64,000 nucleotides of DNA from contig NZ_CP060820.1 of the NCBI RefSeq assembly GCF_014489475.1, positions 2,310,001 to 2,374,000 of the forward strand, written 5' to 3'. Positions 36,100 to 45,082 of the stretch are shown piece by piece. Each line of letters opens with the position of its first letter. Within the stretch, counting starts at the first letter, position 1. The DNA is from Lysobacter terrestris (GTDB lineage Bacteria > Pseudomonadota > Gammaproteobacteria > Xanthomonadales > Xanthomonadaceae). Made by a program: the position numbers and the translations under genes. A model generated the notes under the pieces. It worked only from the letters and a program-made list of their open reading frames with translations. It did no database searches and had not been told where the DNA came from.

Positions 36100-37728
36100 C
36101 TACTCCAATCCCTTCAGCAGGCGTGGGCCGGTGTCGTCGCGCGCGGCCAGCGCCATCAGGGTTTCCGGGCCGATCACGCCATCGCTGCCGAGCCCGCGGT
36201 CGCCCTGGAAACGCAGCACCGCGGCGTGCATGTCGGCATCGAGCATGGCGACCGCATCGACGGGCAGGTACTGCGTCGTCAGCCGGTCGCGCACCCAGAT
36301 CAATCCGGGCGTGTTGTCGGCGAGCGGCAGGGTGAGGTTGCCCGGGCCGCGCCACAGCGCCGCGTAGTCGCCGTTCCAGTAGCGCGCCAGGGCGATGCGG
36401 TCGACGTCGAACGTGCGGCCATCGAGCGACAGGCGCGCGCGGCGGCCGTCGGCGCCGAGCAGGACCGCCCAGGCTTCGTGGCTGCCGTCGGCCAGGTGCA
36501 GCAGCACCGGCCGATCCTGCGCCACGAGGCGATCGAGCGCGCCGCGTGCGCGCAGGCAGTAGGCCTCGGTGGAGACCGCGAACGGGCAGCTGGCGGCGAT
36601 GCCGATGCTGAGGTCGTCGGAGGGCAGGCGCCACAGTTCCAGCAGGTGTTTCCACGCCAGCGGCGACGCGGGTGCGGCCGCGGCGATGCGTTCGGCCAGG
36701 GCGTCGGCATCGAGAACCTGCGGTTGTATCGTCGACCGCGCGGGCGCTTTCGCCGCGGCGACAGTGGACGCCGTGCGCGCGATCGCGGCCGCGGACGGCG
36801 GCGACGGTGCGCGCCAGGCGTACACGCCGGCGATCAGTGCCAATGCGCCCGCGCCGACGCCGAGCGGCAGCCACCAGTGCTTCGCAGCGCCGGTCGCACG
36901 CGGCGCGAGGGTCTCCTTCGCCGCGCGATCGACCGAGCGCGCATCGATGCGTGTGTCGTCGTGCGCGTAGCCGCCGAGCAGGGCGCGTTCGGCGATCACG
37001 TTGATCAGCCGTGGCACGCCGGCCGAATGCGCGTGGATGCGCTTGATCGCGCCGGCTTCGAACGGCAGGTGCAGGCCGCCGGCGACGCGGTAACGGTGGC
37101 GCAGGTAGGCGGCGGTCTCGTCCGCATCGAGCGGGGTGAGGTGGTAGCGCGCGGTGATGCGCTGCGCGAGCTGGCGCAGTTCCGGACGCGCGAGGATGTC
37201 GCGCAGCTCCGGCTGGCCGAGCAGGATGATCTGCAGCAGCTTCTGCGTGTCGGTTTCCAGGTTGGTGAGCAGGCGCACCTGTTCGAGCGCCTCGACCGAG
37301 AGGTTCTGCGCTTCGTCCACGATCAGCACCACGCGCAAGCCCTGCGCGTAGGCGTCGAGGAGGTAGGCGTTGAGCGCGTCGGTCAGTGCCTTGACGCTGC
37401 CACTGCTCCCACTGAGTGCGCTGCCTTCGATGGGCAGGTGCAGCTCCTCGCAGATCGTCTCCAGCAGTTCCACCGGCGACAGGCGCGGGTTCAGCACCAG
37501 CGCGACGCGGGTGTTCTCGGGCGTCTGTTCCAGCAGCAGGCGGCTGAGCGTGGTCTTGCCGGTGCCCACCTCGCCGGTGAGCTGGACGAAGCCGCCGCCG
37601 CCGCCCTGGCCGATGCCGAACAGCAGGTGCGCGAGCGCATCCCGGTGGCGCTCGCTGAGGAAGACGAAGCGCGGATCGGGCGTGATCGAGAACGGCGGTT
37701 CTTTCAGACCGTAGTGCTCGAGGTACAT
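36100..37728 (-). CDS. GspA/ExeA-like AAA ATPase with peptidoglycan-binding domain
   Basis: 542-residue secretion accessory ATPase. Residues 1-270 form an AAA domain with Walker A GEVGTGKTT (52-60) and Walker B VVLIVDEAQN (133-142). A transmembrane helix follows (about 286-306), then a periplasmic region and a C-terminal peptidoglycan-binding domain (about 475-535, DADMHAAVLRFQ, GVIGPETL). GspA helps to insert the type II secretin through the cell wall. gspB follows with a 3-base gap. Confidence 0.92.
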   Translation of the reverse strand: MYLEHYGLKEPPFSITPDPRFVFLSERHRDALAHLLFGIGQGGGGGFVQLTGEVGTGKTTLSRLLLEQTPENTRVALVLNPRLSPVELLETICEELHLPIEGSALSGSSGSVKALTDALNAYLLDAYAQGLRVVLIVDEAQNLSVEALEQVRLLTNLETDTQKLLQIILLGQPELRDILARPELRQLAQRITARYHLTPLDADETAAYLRHRYRVAGGLHLPFEAGAIKRIHAHSAGVPRLINVIAERALLGGYAHDDTRIDARSVDRAAKETLAPRATGAAKHWWLPLGVGAGALALIAGVYAWRAPSPPSAAAIARTASTVAAAKAPARSTIQPQVLDADALAERIAAAAPASPLAWKHLLELWRLPSDDLSIGIAASCPFAVSTEAYCLRARGALDRLVAQDRPVLLHLADGSHEAWAVLLGADGRRARLSLDGRTFDVDRIALARYWNGDYAALWRGPGNLTLPLADNTPGLIWVRDRLTTQYLPVDAVAMLDADMHAAVLRFQGDRGLGSDGVIGPETLMALAARDDTGPRLLKGLE

Positions 37729-37837
37729 GGCGGGATCATCGGCGGGCCTGGGTGGCCATTAGCTGCCAGGCGGTGGGGCGGGTCAAGCCCGTGATGGCTT
37801 CCCCTCCATCACAGGAGAGAAAAAGCTTTCGTCGATT

Positions 37838-37866
37838 CCCTCTCCCCGCGTGCGGGGAGAGGAGGG
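37838..37866. repeat. Palindromic repeat, family C single copy
   Basis: CCCTCTCCCCGC/GCGGGGAGAGG forms one hairpin in the gap between the oxidoreductase gene and gspA. The same motif occurs inverted at 57787-57988 and 60700-60902. Confidence 0.6.
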
Positions 37867-37903
37867 AGCGTGCGATCCGTGGTGGTGCGCGTACGGTGGG
37901 CTT

Positions 37904-39427
37904 CTAGCCCTTCGCCTTCAGCAACGCCCGCGCCGCATTGCGGCCCGGTGCACCGCTGATGCCGCCACCGCCGTGCACGCCGCTGCCGCACAGGTACAGG
38001 CCGTCGACAGGCGTGCGGTGGTCCGACCAGCCGGGCATCGGGCGCATGAAGAACATCTGGTCGAGGATCAGCTGGCCGTGGTTCGGATCGCCTTCGGTCA
38101 GGCCGAAGGTCTTTTCCAGGTCGACCGGCGTGAGCGAGCGGGTCTGGCGGATCGAGGCCTTCAACGCCGGGAAATGCGCAGCGAGGGTGTCCACCGCGCG
38201 CTGTTCGATGCTGGCGCGCGCGGCGTTCCAGTCCTGCTGGCGCAGCTTGTACGGGGCGAACTGGAAGTGGATCGACACCACGTCGCCGGCCGTCGTCACT
38301 TCCAGGTACGGCTGCGCGGAAATCTCGCCGTACTTGGCCGCGTCGAAGGCGCGTTCCAGGTACTTGAGCGTCGGCGCGACAGCGAGGGTGCCGGCGGGCA
38401 GGCCGTGGCGGCCGTCGGTGAGCAGGTGCACCTTGGCCACGGCGCCGCGCATCTTGATCGACTGGGTGTGCCAGACGAACTCGGGCGGCAGTTCCGGCGC
38501 GCCGACCAGGCCGAGCAGGGTGTGGCGTGGGTCGGCCGCGGAGAACACCGTCGCCGCGCTGATTTCCTCACCGTTGTCGAGCACCACGCCGGTCGCGCGC
38601 TGCTTGTCGACGACGATGCGCCGCACGCCGGCATGGGTGCGCAGTTCGCCGCCGTGCGCGGTCAGCGCCGCGACCAGCGCATCGGCCACGTGCACGCTGC
38701 CACCCGCGACCGGGCGATGCGCGAGGCCGCCGCGGTTGAGCCAGTTGTGCATCAGCGTGTAACCGGTGCCCGCGGACATCGAGCCCAGGGTATGGCCGTG
38801 GATGCCGACGGCGGCGATCGCGGCCTTGAGTTCCTCCGATTCGAACCACTCCTCGGTGAACTCCACCGTCGACATCGACATAGAGCGGATCACCCGGAAC
38901 ATGTCGCGACCACCAAGCCGGCGCAGCGGCCACGCGAGCTTGGCGAGCGGCCAGCCTTCGGCGAAACCGACCTGCGGCAGGCGCGGCATCGGCGTGCGGT
39001 AGGCGGCGTCGAGGAACGCCGTGGCGCGTTCCATAAAGGCGACGAACTCCGGCCACTTCAATGCATCGGCCGGCGAGAACTGGCGGATGGATTCCAGCGT
39101 CGCCTTGTCGCCCGGCGTCGTCGAAAGGTGCAGGCGGCGCCCGTCCGGCAGCAGCGAGACGTAGGCGGGCGCGGGATTCCTGCCGTCCGCCAGGCCATGC
39201 CGGGCGAGGCCGAGGTCGTGCACGATGTCCGCGCGCAACTGCGCACCGGCGTGCAACGGATCGAAGCGCGCGCCCTCGTCGAAGGCGAGCGTGGACAGTT
39301 GGCCGCCCGCGTGCGCGAGGCGGTCGAGCACCAGCACCTTCTTGCCGGCCTTGGCCAGGTAGGTCGCCGCGACCAGGCCGTTGTGGCCGGCGCCGACGAC
39401 GATCACGTCGTAATGGGATTTGCTCAT
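37904..39427 (-). CDS. Phytoene desaturase-like FAD/NAD(P) oxidoreductase 1
   Basis: 507-residue flavoprotein of the amine oxidase/phytoene desaturase clan. The N-terminal dinucleotide-binding fold is VIVVGAGHNGLVAATYLAK, followed by LDRLAHAGGQLST. A C-terminal FAD contact is LYLCGSGVHGGGGISGAPG. Bacterial relatives act on amines or carotenoid-like substrates, and human PYROXD2 belongs to the same group. It is the last gene of the four-gene cluster, 154 bases after its paralogue's stop, with a REP-like pair between. Confidence 0.85.
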   Translation of the reverse strand: MSKSHYDVIVVGAGHNGLVAATYLAKAGKKVLVLDRLAHAGGQLSTLAFDEGARFDPLHAGAQLRADIVHDLGLARHGLADGRNPAPAYVSLLPDGRRLHLSTTPGDKATLESIRQFSPADALKWPEFVAFMERATAFLDAAYRTPMPRLPQVGFAEGWPLAKLAWPLRRLGGRDMFRVIRSMSMSTVEFTEEWFESEELKAAIAAVGIHGHTLGSMSAGTGYTLMHNWLNRGGLAHRPVAGGSVHVADALVAALTAHGGELRTHAGVRRIVVDKQRATGVVLDNGEEISAATVFSAADPRHTLLGLVGAPELPPEFVWHTQSIKMRGAVAKVHLLTDGRHGLPAGTLAVAPTLKYLERAFDAAKYGEISAQPYLEVTTAGDVVSIHFQFAPYKLRQQDWNAARASIEQRAVDTLAAHFPALKASIRQTRSLTPVDLEKTFGLTEGDPNHGQLILDQMFFMRPMPGWSDHRTPVDGLYLCGSGVHGGGGISGAPGRNAARALLKAKG

Positions 39428-39452
39428 GGCGTTTTTTGCTTCTGCATTTGAT

Positions 39453-39553
39453 CGTCATCCCGGCGAACGCCGGGATCCAGCCCTTGGTTTTGGCGCGAGT
39501 TGGAGTAATGGACGCAAGTCAACGACTGGATCCCGGCGTTCGCCGGGATGACG
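39453..39553. repeat. REP-like inverted pair, family A copy 2
   Basis: Two elements at 39453-39481 and 39526-39553 with the core CCCGGCGAACGCCGGG face each other between the two FAD oxidoreductase genes. They could stabilise or attenuate the mRNA in an otherwise same-strand cluster. Confidence 0.85.
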
Positions 39554-39581
39554 GAATGGAGCGTTGCTTGCATTCCAGCAC

Positions 39582-41165
39582 TCACTTCCAATCCTTCAGG
39601 ACTTCCTGCGCGGCCAGCTTGCCCGCCGCTCCCATCACGCCACCGCCCGGGTGCGCGCCGGACGCGCCGAAGTAATAGCCAGGCAAGGGCGTGCGGAAAT
39701 CGGCCCATTGCGGCGCGGGCCGCAGGAAGAACAGCTGGTGCAGCAGCAGTTCGCCGTGGAAGATGTTGCCGCCGGTGATCCCGGCGATGTTCTCGATGTC
39801 CTTGGGCGTGATCACCTGCTTGCCGACGATCGCGCGACGGATGTTCGGTGCGTAGCGCTCGATCGTGGAGATCACCGTTTCGCCGAACGCATCGCGCTTG
39901 GCATCGTCCCAGCCGCCTTCGATGTCGTAGGGCGCGTACTGCACGAAGCAGGACATCACGTGGTGGCCGGGCGGCGCCATGTCGCGATCGATCATCGACG
40001 GGATGATCATGTCGATGTAGGGGTTCTTGGCGAATTCGCCGTACTTGGCTTCGTCGTAGGCGCGCTCGATGTACTCCATGCTCGGGCTGATCGAGATCGC
40101 GCCGCGGTGCATCGGGCCTTCCCCGGGCAGGCAGCTGAAGTCGGGCAGTTCGCTCAGCGCGATGTTGACCTTGCCCGACGAGCCGCGCACGCGGAAGTTG
40201 CGGATCTGCTGCACGAACTCGCCGGGCAGGTGCTTCTCCTCGACGAACTGCAGGAAGCTGCGCTTGGGATCGGCGGCGGAAATGACCACCTTGGCCTGCA
40301 GTTCGTCGCCGTTCGCGAGTGCGACACCGGCGGCCCGCCCGCCCTTGACGATGACCTGCTGCACGGCGGCATTGGTGCGGATGTCGACGCCGAGCGCGCG
40401 CGCGGAACTGGCGATCGCCTGGGTCACGCCGCCATTGCCGTTCTTGCAGAAGCCCCAGGCGCGGAACGCGCCGTCGATCTCGCCCATGTAGTGGTGCAGC
40501 AGCACGTAGGCGGTGCCCGGCGAATACGGCCCAAGGAACGTGCCGATGATGCCGCTGGCCGACTTGGTGCCCTTGAGCGGATCGAACTCGAACCAGTCGT
40601 TGAGCAGGTCGCCCGCCGACTGCGTGAGCAGCTTGGAGATCTGGTACAGCTCCTTCTCGCTCAGGCTCTTGCCGTACTGGCCGAGCTTGAGCAGGCCCTT
40701 GAGGTCGCGCAGGCTCAGCGAGGAGGGATCCGGCGGTACCAGGCCGAGGATCGGCTTGATCGCCTTGGCCGCGCGCGCCATCACCCGGCCGTATTCGTCG
40801 GAGGCCTCGGCATCGCGCGGCGAGTGCCGGTACAGCTCCTTGCGGGTGAGGTCGTGGTCGTCCCACGCGGCGAGGTAGTCGCCGTTGTCGAGCGGGGTCA
40901 CGGTGCTGGGCAGCGGCAGGATCTTCAGGCCGTGCCTGGGCAGTTCGAGGTCGCGGATGATCTCCGGGCGCAGCAGGCTCACCACGTAGGAGAACTGGCT
41001 GAAGCGGTAGCCGGGGAAGGGCTCGGCGGTGACGGCCGCGCCGCCGACGACTTCGCGGCGTTCGAGCACGGCCACCTTCTTGCCGGCACGCGCGAGGTAC
41101 GCCGCGGCGATCAGGCCGTTGTGGCCGGCGCCGATGACGATGGCGTCGTATTGGTTTGAGGTCAT
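39582..41165 (-). CDS. Phytoene desaturase-like FAD/NAD(P) oxidoreductase 2
   Basis: 527-residue flavoprotein homologous to the gene downstream. The Rossmann motif AIVIGAGHNGLIAAAYLAR is followed by LERREVVGGAAVT, and the C-terminal FAD site is GYYFGASGAHPGGGVMGAAG. The family is the amine oxidase/PYROXD2-like group. Two divergent copies side by side suggest successive oxidations of related substrates or a heteromer. It stands between the GcvT-like gene and oxidoreductase 1 with REP-like pairs on both sides. Confidence 0.85.
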   Translation of the reverse strand: MTSNQYDAIVIGAGHNGLIAAAYLARAGKKVAVLERREVVGGAAVTAEPFPGYRFSQFSYVVSLLRPEIIRDLELPRHGLKILPLPSTVTPLDNGDYLAAWDDHDLTRKELYRHSPRDAEASDEYGRVMARAAKAIKPILGLVPPDPSSLSLRDLKGLLKLGQYGKSLSEKELYQISKLLTQSAGDLLNDWFEFDPLKGTKSASGIIGTFLGPYSPGTAYVLLHHYMGEIDGAFRAWGFCKNGNGGVTQAIASSARALGVDIRTNAAVQQVIVKGGRAAGVALANGDELQAKVVISAADPKRSFLQFVEEKHLPGEFVQQIRNFRVRGSSGKVNIALSELPDFSCLPGEGPMHRGAISISPSMEYIERAYDEAKYGEFAKNPYIDMIIPSMIDRDMAPPGHHVMSCFVQYAPYDIEGGWDDAKRDAFGETVISTIERYAPNIRRAIVGKQVITPKDIENIAGITGGNIFHGELLLHQLFFLRPAPQWADFRTPLPGYYFGASGAHPGGGVMGAAGKLAAQEVLKDWK

Positions 41166-41190
41166 GGTGTCTTGGCGTCTGTTATTGGGT

Positions 41191-41290
41191 CGTCATCCCG
41201 GCGAGCGCCGGGATCCAGCTGTTGTCTTTTTCGGCGGGCAGTTCGGATTCGGAAGTCAAAGGCTGGATCCCGGCGTTCGCCGGGATGACG
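41191..41290. repeat. REP-like inverted pair, family A copy 3
   Basis: Elements at 41191-41219 (core GCGAGCGCC variant) and 41262-41290 lie in the gap between the GcvT-like gene and FAD oxidoreductase 2. They match the pair 1.7 kb away, so the same repeat type has inserted twice in one cluster. Confidence 0.85.
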
Positions 41291-41314
41291 AAGTCTCTTT
41301 CGATTGATGTCGCC

Positions 41315-42511
41315 TCACTTCTTCTTCCACTCCGGCTCGTAGAACGGCAGCTTCACCACCTTGCCCGGTGCGTGCAGGCGCTTGTGTTCGACGGTGACTT
41401 CCATCGACAGGCGCGTGCCCGGTTCGTAGTACGGGCGCTGCAGGTGCACCAGGGCGATGTATTTCTTCAGCACCGGCGACCAGGTGCTGGTGGAGGCGTA
41501 ACCGACCTGTTTCCCTTCGTGCATCACCGGCAGGCTGCCGCGCACCGCCATTGCCGGCACCTGTGGCGGCAGGCCGACCGGCGCGAACAGCGCTTCCATG
41601 CCTTCCCAGTCGATCTCGAAGCCGACCAGCTTCCACGCCGAACCTTCCTTGTGCTCGCGCTCGAGCGCGCGGCGGCCGACGAAGTAGCCGGGCTTGTCCA
41701 GCGCAACCGCCCAGTCCAGGCCCATCTCCAGCGGCGAGGACTTCTGCCCCTCGATCCACGCATGGTTGGCCGCGGTGTAGTCGACATCGATCATGAACAG
41801 GCCGGCTTCGACGCGCGCCATGTCCATCGCGAGGATGCCGCAGGGCACGATGCCGTAATCGTGGCCCGCGGCCATCAGCGCGTCCCACACGTGCAGCGCG
41901 TCGGCGGCGTCCATCCAGATTTCAAAGCCGAGGTCGCCGGTGTAGCCGGTGCGCGAGATGGTCACCGGCTTGCCGGCGAGCGTGTTGGACATCACGCGGA
42001 AGTACTTGAGCTTGTCGAGCGACTTCTTGCAGCACAGGTTGAGCACCGTGCGCGACTTCGGCCCCTGCAGGCTCAACGCGGCGACCTGTTCAGTGACCTC
42101 CGTGATGGTCACGTCCATGCCGACGGCATTCATCGACAGCCAGCGCAGCGACGGCTCCGCGGAGGTCAGGCGGAACAGGTTCTCGTCCAGGCGCGCGATC
42201 GTGCCGTCGTCGAGCAGCTTGCCCTCGTCGTCGCACCAGCCGGTGTAGCCGACCTGGCCCACGGCCATCCTGTGCACGTCGCGCGGGGTGAGCTTGTGCA
42301 GCAGGCGCGCGGCGTCGGGCCCTTCGATCATGTATTTCATCAGCGGCGAGACGTCGATCATCGCCACGCCGTCACGGATCGCCCAGTACTCGCGATCCAG
42401 GTGCAGGTCGTAGGAGCCGAGCACGATGTGCCCGGCCCAGCGACGCCAGTTCTGCGGCACGCTCAGCTTCGAGGTGCGCTCGTGGAAAGGGGTGTGCTTG
42501 AGTTCGAACAT
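41315..42511 (-). CDS. GcvT-like aminomethyltransferase family protein
   Basis: 398-residue stand-alone protein of the tetrahydrofolate-dependent GcvT fold. Recognisable elements are MIDVSPLMKYMIEGPDA, DEGKLLDDGTIARL (containing the conserved folate-side Asp), RTGYTGDLGFEIW and GIVPCGILAMDMARVEAG. The usual glycine-cleavage ARDTLRLEAG is altered to AMDMARVEAG, and DVSHM to DVSPL, so it is not the glycine cleavage T protein. Its neighbours are a Rieske oxygenase and two amine-oxidase-like flavoproteins, and no gcvH or gcvP is present. I infer that it collects a one-carbon group from demethylation onto THF. Confidence 0.82.
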   Translation of the reverse strand: MFELKHTPFHERTSKLSVPQNWRRWAGHIVLGSYDLHLDREYWAIRDGVAMIDVSPLMKYMIEGPDAARLLHKLTPRDVHRMAVGQVGYTGWCDDEGKLLDDGTIARLDENLFRLTSAEPSLRWLSMNAVGMDVTITEVTEQVAALSLQGPKSRTVLNLCCKKSLDKLKYFRVMSNTLAGKPVTISRTGYTGDLGFEIWMDAADALHVWDALMAAGHDYGIVPCGILAMDMARVEAGLFMIDVDYTAANHAWIEGQKSSPLEMGLDWAVALDKPGYFVGRRALEREHKEGSAWKLVGFEIDWEGMEALFAPVGLPPQVPAMAVRGSLPVMHEGKQVGYASTSTWSPVLKKYIALVHLQRPYYEPGTRLSMEVTVEHKRLHAPGKVVKLPFYEPEWKKK

Positions 42512-42530
42512 CGGCAGCGGTTCTCGGGTG

Positions 42531-43847
42531 TTATTCGGGTGCGGTCATTTCGCAGGAACTGGTGCGGTGTGCGCGCACCGTCGGCGCCACCACGCTGAAG
42601 TCGCCGGCCAGCGCGTGCAGGTACCAGTCGACGAAGCGCTTGGGCGTGTCCTCGAACTCCGGGTGCTGCGGGCCGGGCTCGAAGAAGCGCGAATTCACCC
42701 CCGCGGCGTTGAGGGTCATGATCCGCTTGTCTTCCAGCGTGGTGACGTGCCACAGCCAGGCCAGTTCGTCGCGGTCGTAGTCGACGCCTTCGCGCGCGTC
42801 GCCGTTGACGAACCAGACGATCTCCATGTCGGTGCGGTCGATGCCGCGCGGCACGTAGCGGAACAGCAGGCAGTGGTCCGGGTAGTTGAGCATGTAGGTC
42901 AGCGGGCCGAACTGGTAGTCGCCCGCGCCGCCGTCATAGCCCTTGAACTCGCCCATCAGCGGCGCCAGCGGTTCGCCATTGCGGCTGCCGGTGCGGTAGC
43001 CGTCGAACAGCGCGTAGCGGCTGGTGTAGATGCACGCACCGAAGCCGGGTGCCTCGCGGAACATGCGGTAGAGCGCCTTCTCGATGTCGGCGACGCCGGT
43101 TTCCCGCGCCGCGCGTTCCCACATCGCGCGGTTGATCGGCGCGACCACCTGCTCGCGTTCCTTGAACGTGTGGATCTTCGAGTAGGCGCGGTGCGCGGTG
43201 TCGCAGTGGTAGCACTCGAGGTAGTTGCCGAGCGCGATCTTCCAGTTGGCGTCGACCGGGTAGGTCGCACGGTGCGCGATCTTCGCCTGGTCCAGGCGGT
43301 ACGGCGCCATCTGCGCATCGACCTGCTGCAGGCATTCGTTGAAGTCGTAGGCGTCGGGATCGAAGTTGATGAAGATCAGGCCGAAGCGAACGGCCACGCG
43401 GACCTGCTTCAGGCCGTGGTCCTCGCGGCGGAAGTCCGGCATCGCTTCCATGTGCCGCGCGGCGCGCAGGCTGCCGTCGGTGTTGTAGACCCAGCCGTGG
43501 TACGGGCAGACGAAGGTCTTGCAGTGCCCGGTGCTGGCTTCGCACACGCGCGAGCCGCGGTGGCGGCAGGAGTTGACCAGGGCATGGATGCCGTCGTCCT
43601 CGCCGCGGGCGATGATCACCGATTCCTCGGCGATCTCGTACAGGAAGTAATCGCCCTTGTGCGGGATCTGGCTGGCGTGGCCGGCGTACAGCCAGCTTTT
43701 GAAGAAGATGTTGTCCAGTTCCTGCTGGTAGGTCACCGCGGAACGGTAGAAATAGCGCGGCAGCCCGGCATCGGGTTGCTGCAGTTGCGCGGCGACGGCG
43801 CGCTGCAGGTGTAGCTGGCTGTCTTCCACGTCGGGAACGAAGGTCAT
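42531..43847 (-). CDS. Rieske non-haem iron oxygenase alpha subunit
   Basis: 438-residue terminal oxygenase. The Rieske cluster ligands are Cys94, His96, Cys114 and His117 (SCRHRG, then CPYHGW). The mononuclear iron site includes His214 and His219 in ECYHCDTAHR. The closest recognised types are GbcA-like glycine betaine or other quaternary-ammonium N-demethylases, so I infer N-demethylation with release of formaldehyde. No ferredoxin or flavin reductase partner is adjacent. It is the first gene of the cluster; the GcvT-like gene starts 19 bases after its stop. Confidence 0.88.
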   Translation of the reverse strand: MTFVPDVEDSQLHLQRAVAAQLQQPDAGLPRYFYRSAVTYQQELDNIFFKSWLYAGHASQIPHKGDYFLYEIAEESVIIARGEDDGIHALVNSCRHRGSRVCEASTGHCKTFVCPYHGWVYNTDGSLRAARHMEAMPDFRREDHGLKQVRVAVRFGLIFINFDPDAYDFNECLQQVDAQMAPYRLDQAKIAHRATYPVDANWKIALGNYLECYHCDTAHRAYSKIHTFKEREQVVAPINRAMWERAARETGVADIEKALYRMFREAPGFGACIYTSRYALFDGYRTGSRNGEPLAPLMGEFKGYDGGAGDYQFGPLTYMLNYPDHCLLFRYVPRGIDRTDMEIVWFVNGDAREGVDYDRDELAWLWHVTTLEDKRIMTLNAAGVNSRFFEPGPQHPEFEDTPKRFVDWYLHALAGDFSVVAPTVRAHRTSSCEMTAPE

Positions 43848-44062
43848 GCGTCAGGTCCGGCCAATTGGGGTTCGGAGCGCGCATCCGTGCGATCCGCCGA
43901 TCTTAGCCTTGGCGCGGCATTGCGGAGCAGGGCCCAGCGCACAGCCGGACATTTCGGGATCCGGCCGGCAGCGGCCTGCCAGGTGCGGCTCACGACCGCC
44001 CATCGTCGCCGCACTGTGCGGCGCGCACGCAGACCTGTGTCGCGTTCCTGGCGGCTGCGGCG

Positions 44063-45007
44063 CTATTCCGCCGCGCCCTTGCTTTCGGAGGTGCCGAGCA
44101 GTTCCGGTTGCAGGCGGTGCGGCTGGCCCAGCAGGGGATGGATGAACACGGCCGCCAGGATGATGACCACGCCGAGGTAGAACTGCCCGCTAAGTTCGCG
44201 CTGCTCGCCGAGCAGCAGCGCCGCGAGCGCGATGGCGTAGACCGGCTCGAGGTTGACCGCCAGCTGCTGCGCGAACGCGCTCATGTGCCGCAGCGCGACC
44301 AGGGAGAGGGTGAACGGCAGCAGCGTGCAGGCCAGCGACAGGCCGAGCAGCAGCAGGGCGTCGCGGGTGCCGGGCACGACCAGCAGGTCGCCGGCGAAGG
44401 CGGGGAAGATCAATGGCATCAGCGGCGCCAGCGCGGTCAGCACGATCGCCCCGGCGCCCAGCTCCAGCGCGGTGACGGTGAGCGGATCGCCGTGCTCGAC
44501 CAGGCGCTTGTTGAGCGAGCCGAAGATCGCGACCAGGAAGGCCGACAGCGCGCCGACCGCGATGCCCGCGCGCATCCCGTGCGGCACGCCGCCCACCACC
44601 AGCACCACGCCCGGCAGCACGAGCACGCCCAGCGCCAGTTCGCGCTTGGAGAAGCGCGTGTTGGTGAGCCAGGGCTCGATCATGGCGACGAAGACGGTGC
44701 CCAGGGCGATGCAGGTCGCGCCGACCGAGGCATTGGACAGCTTGATCGCGCCGTAGAAGGTGAGCCAGTGCAGCGCGACGAGCGCGCCGATGCCGGCGTA
44801 GGCGAGCATCAGTCGCGGCCGCATCGCACGCAGGCCGCGCCACACCCGCGGCACCAGCGCGAGCGCGGCGACCACGATCAGCAGGCGCCACCACACCAGC
44901 GGCAGGGCCGGCAGCGAGATCATCTTGCCCAGAATCGCGGTGAAGCCCCATAGCACCACGCAGAAGTGGATCTGCAGGAAAGCCTTGCGGGTGTCGGTCA
45001 TCGCCAT
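44063..45007 (-). CDS. EamA family (DMT) transporter
   Basis: 314-residue drug/metabolite transporter with ten hydrophobic helices in two EamA repeats, including the typical WGFTAILGKMISLP start and ALGTVFVAMIEPWL. It exports an unknown metabolite. It lies next to the Rieske cluster on the same strand but downstream of a 215-base gap, so it is unlikely to be coregulated with certainty. The start at 45007 (MAMTD) or 45001 is equally likely. Confidence 0.88.
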   Translation of the reverse strand: MAMTDTRKAFLQIHFCVVLWGFTAILGKMISLPALPLVWWRLLIVVAALALVPRVWRGLRAMRPRLMLAYAGIGALVALHWLTFYGAIKLSNASVGATCIALGTVFVAMIEPWLTNTRFSKRELALGVLVLPGVVLVVGGVPHGMRAGIAVGALSAFLVAIFGSLNKRLVEHGDPLTVTALELGAGAIVLTALAPLMPLIFPAFAGDLLVVPGTRDALLLLGLSLACTLLPFTLSLVALRHMSAFAQQLAVNLEPVYAIALAALLLGEQRELSGQFYLGVVIILAAVFIHPLLGQPHRLQPELLGTSESKGAAE

Positions 45008-45082
45008 GACAAGCCGGGTGGGGGTGCGTTGGAATGCGCTAGTTTTGCAGATCGGCGGCACGCAGCGCTGCCCGGGGAGAAC

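Noticed and set aside
41315-42511. Glycine cleavage T protein (gcvT)
   Set aside because: No gcvH or gcvP is nearby and two signature segments are altered; the Rieske and flavoprotein context fits a demethylation role better.
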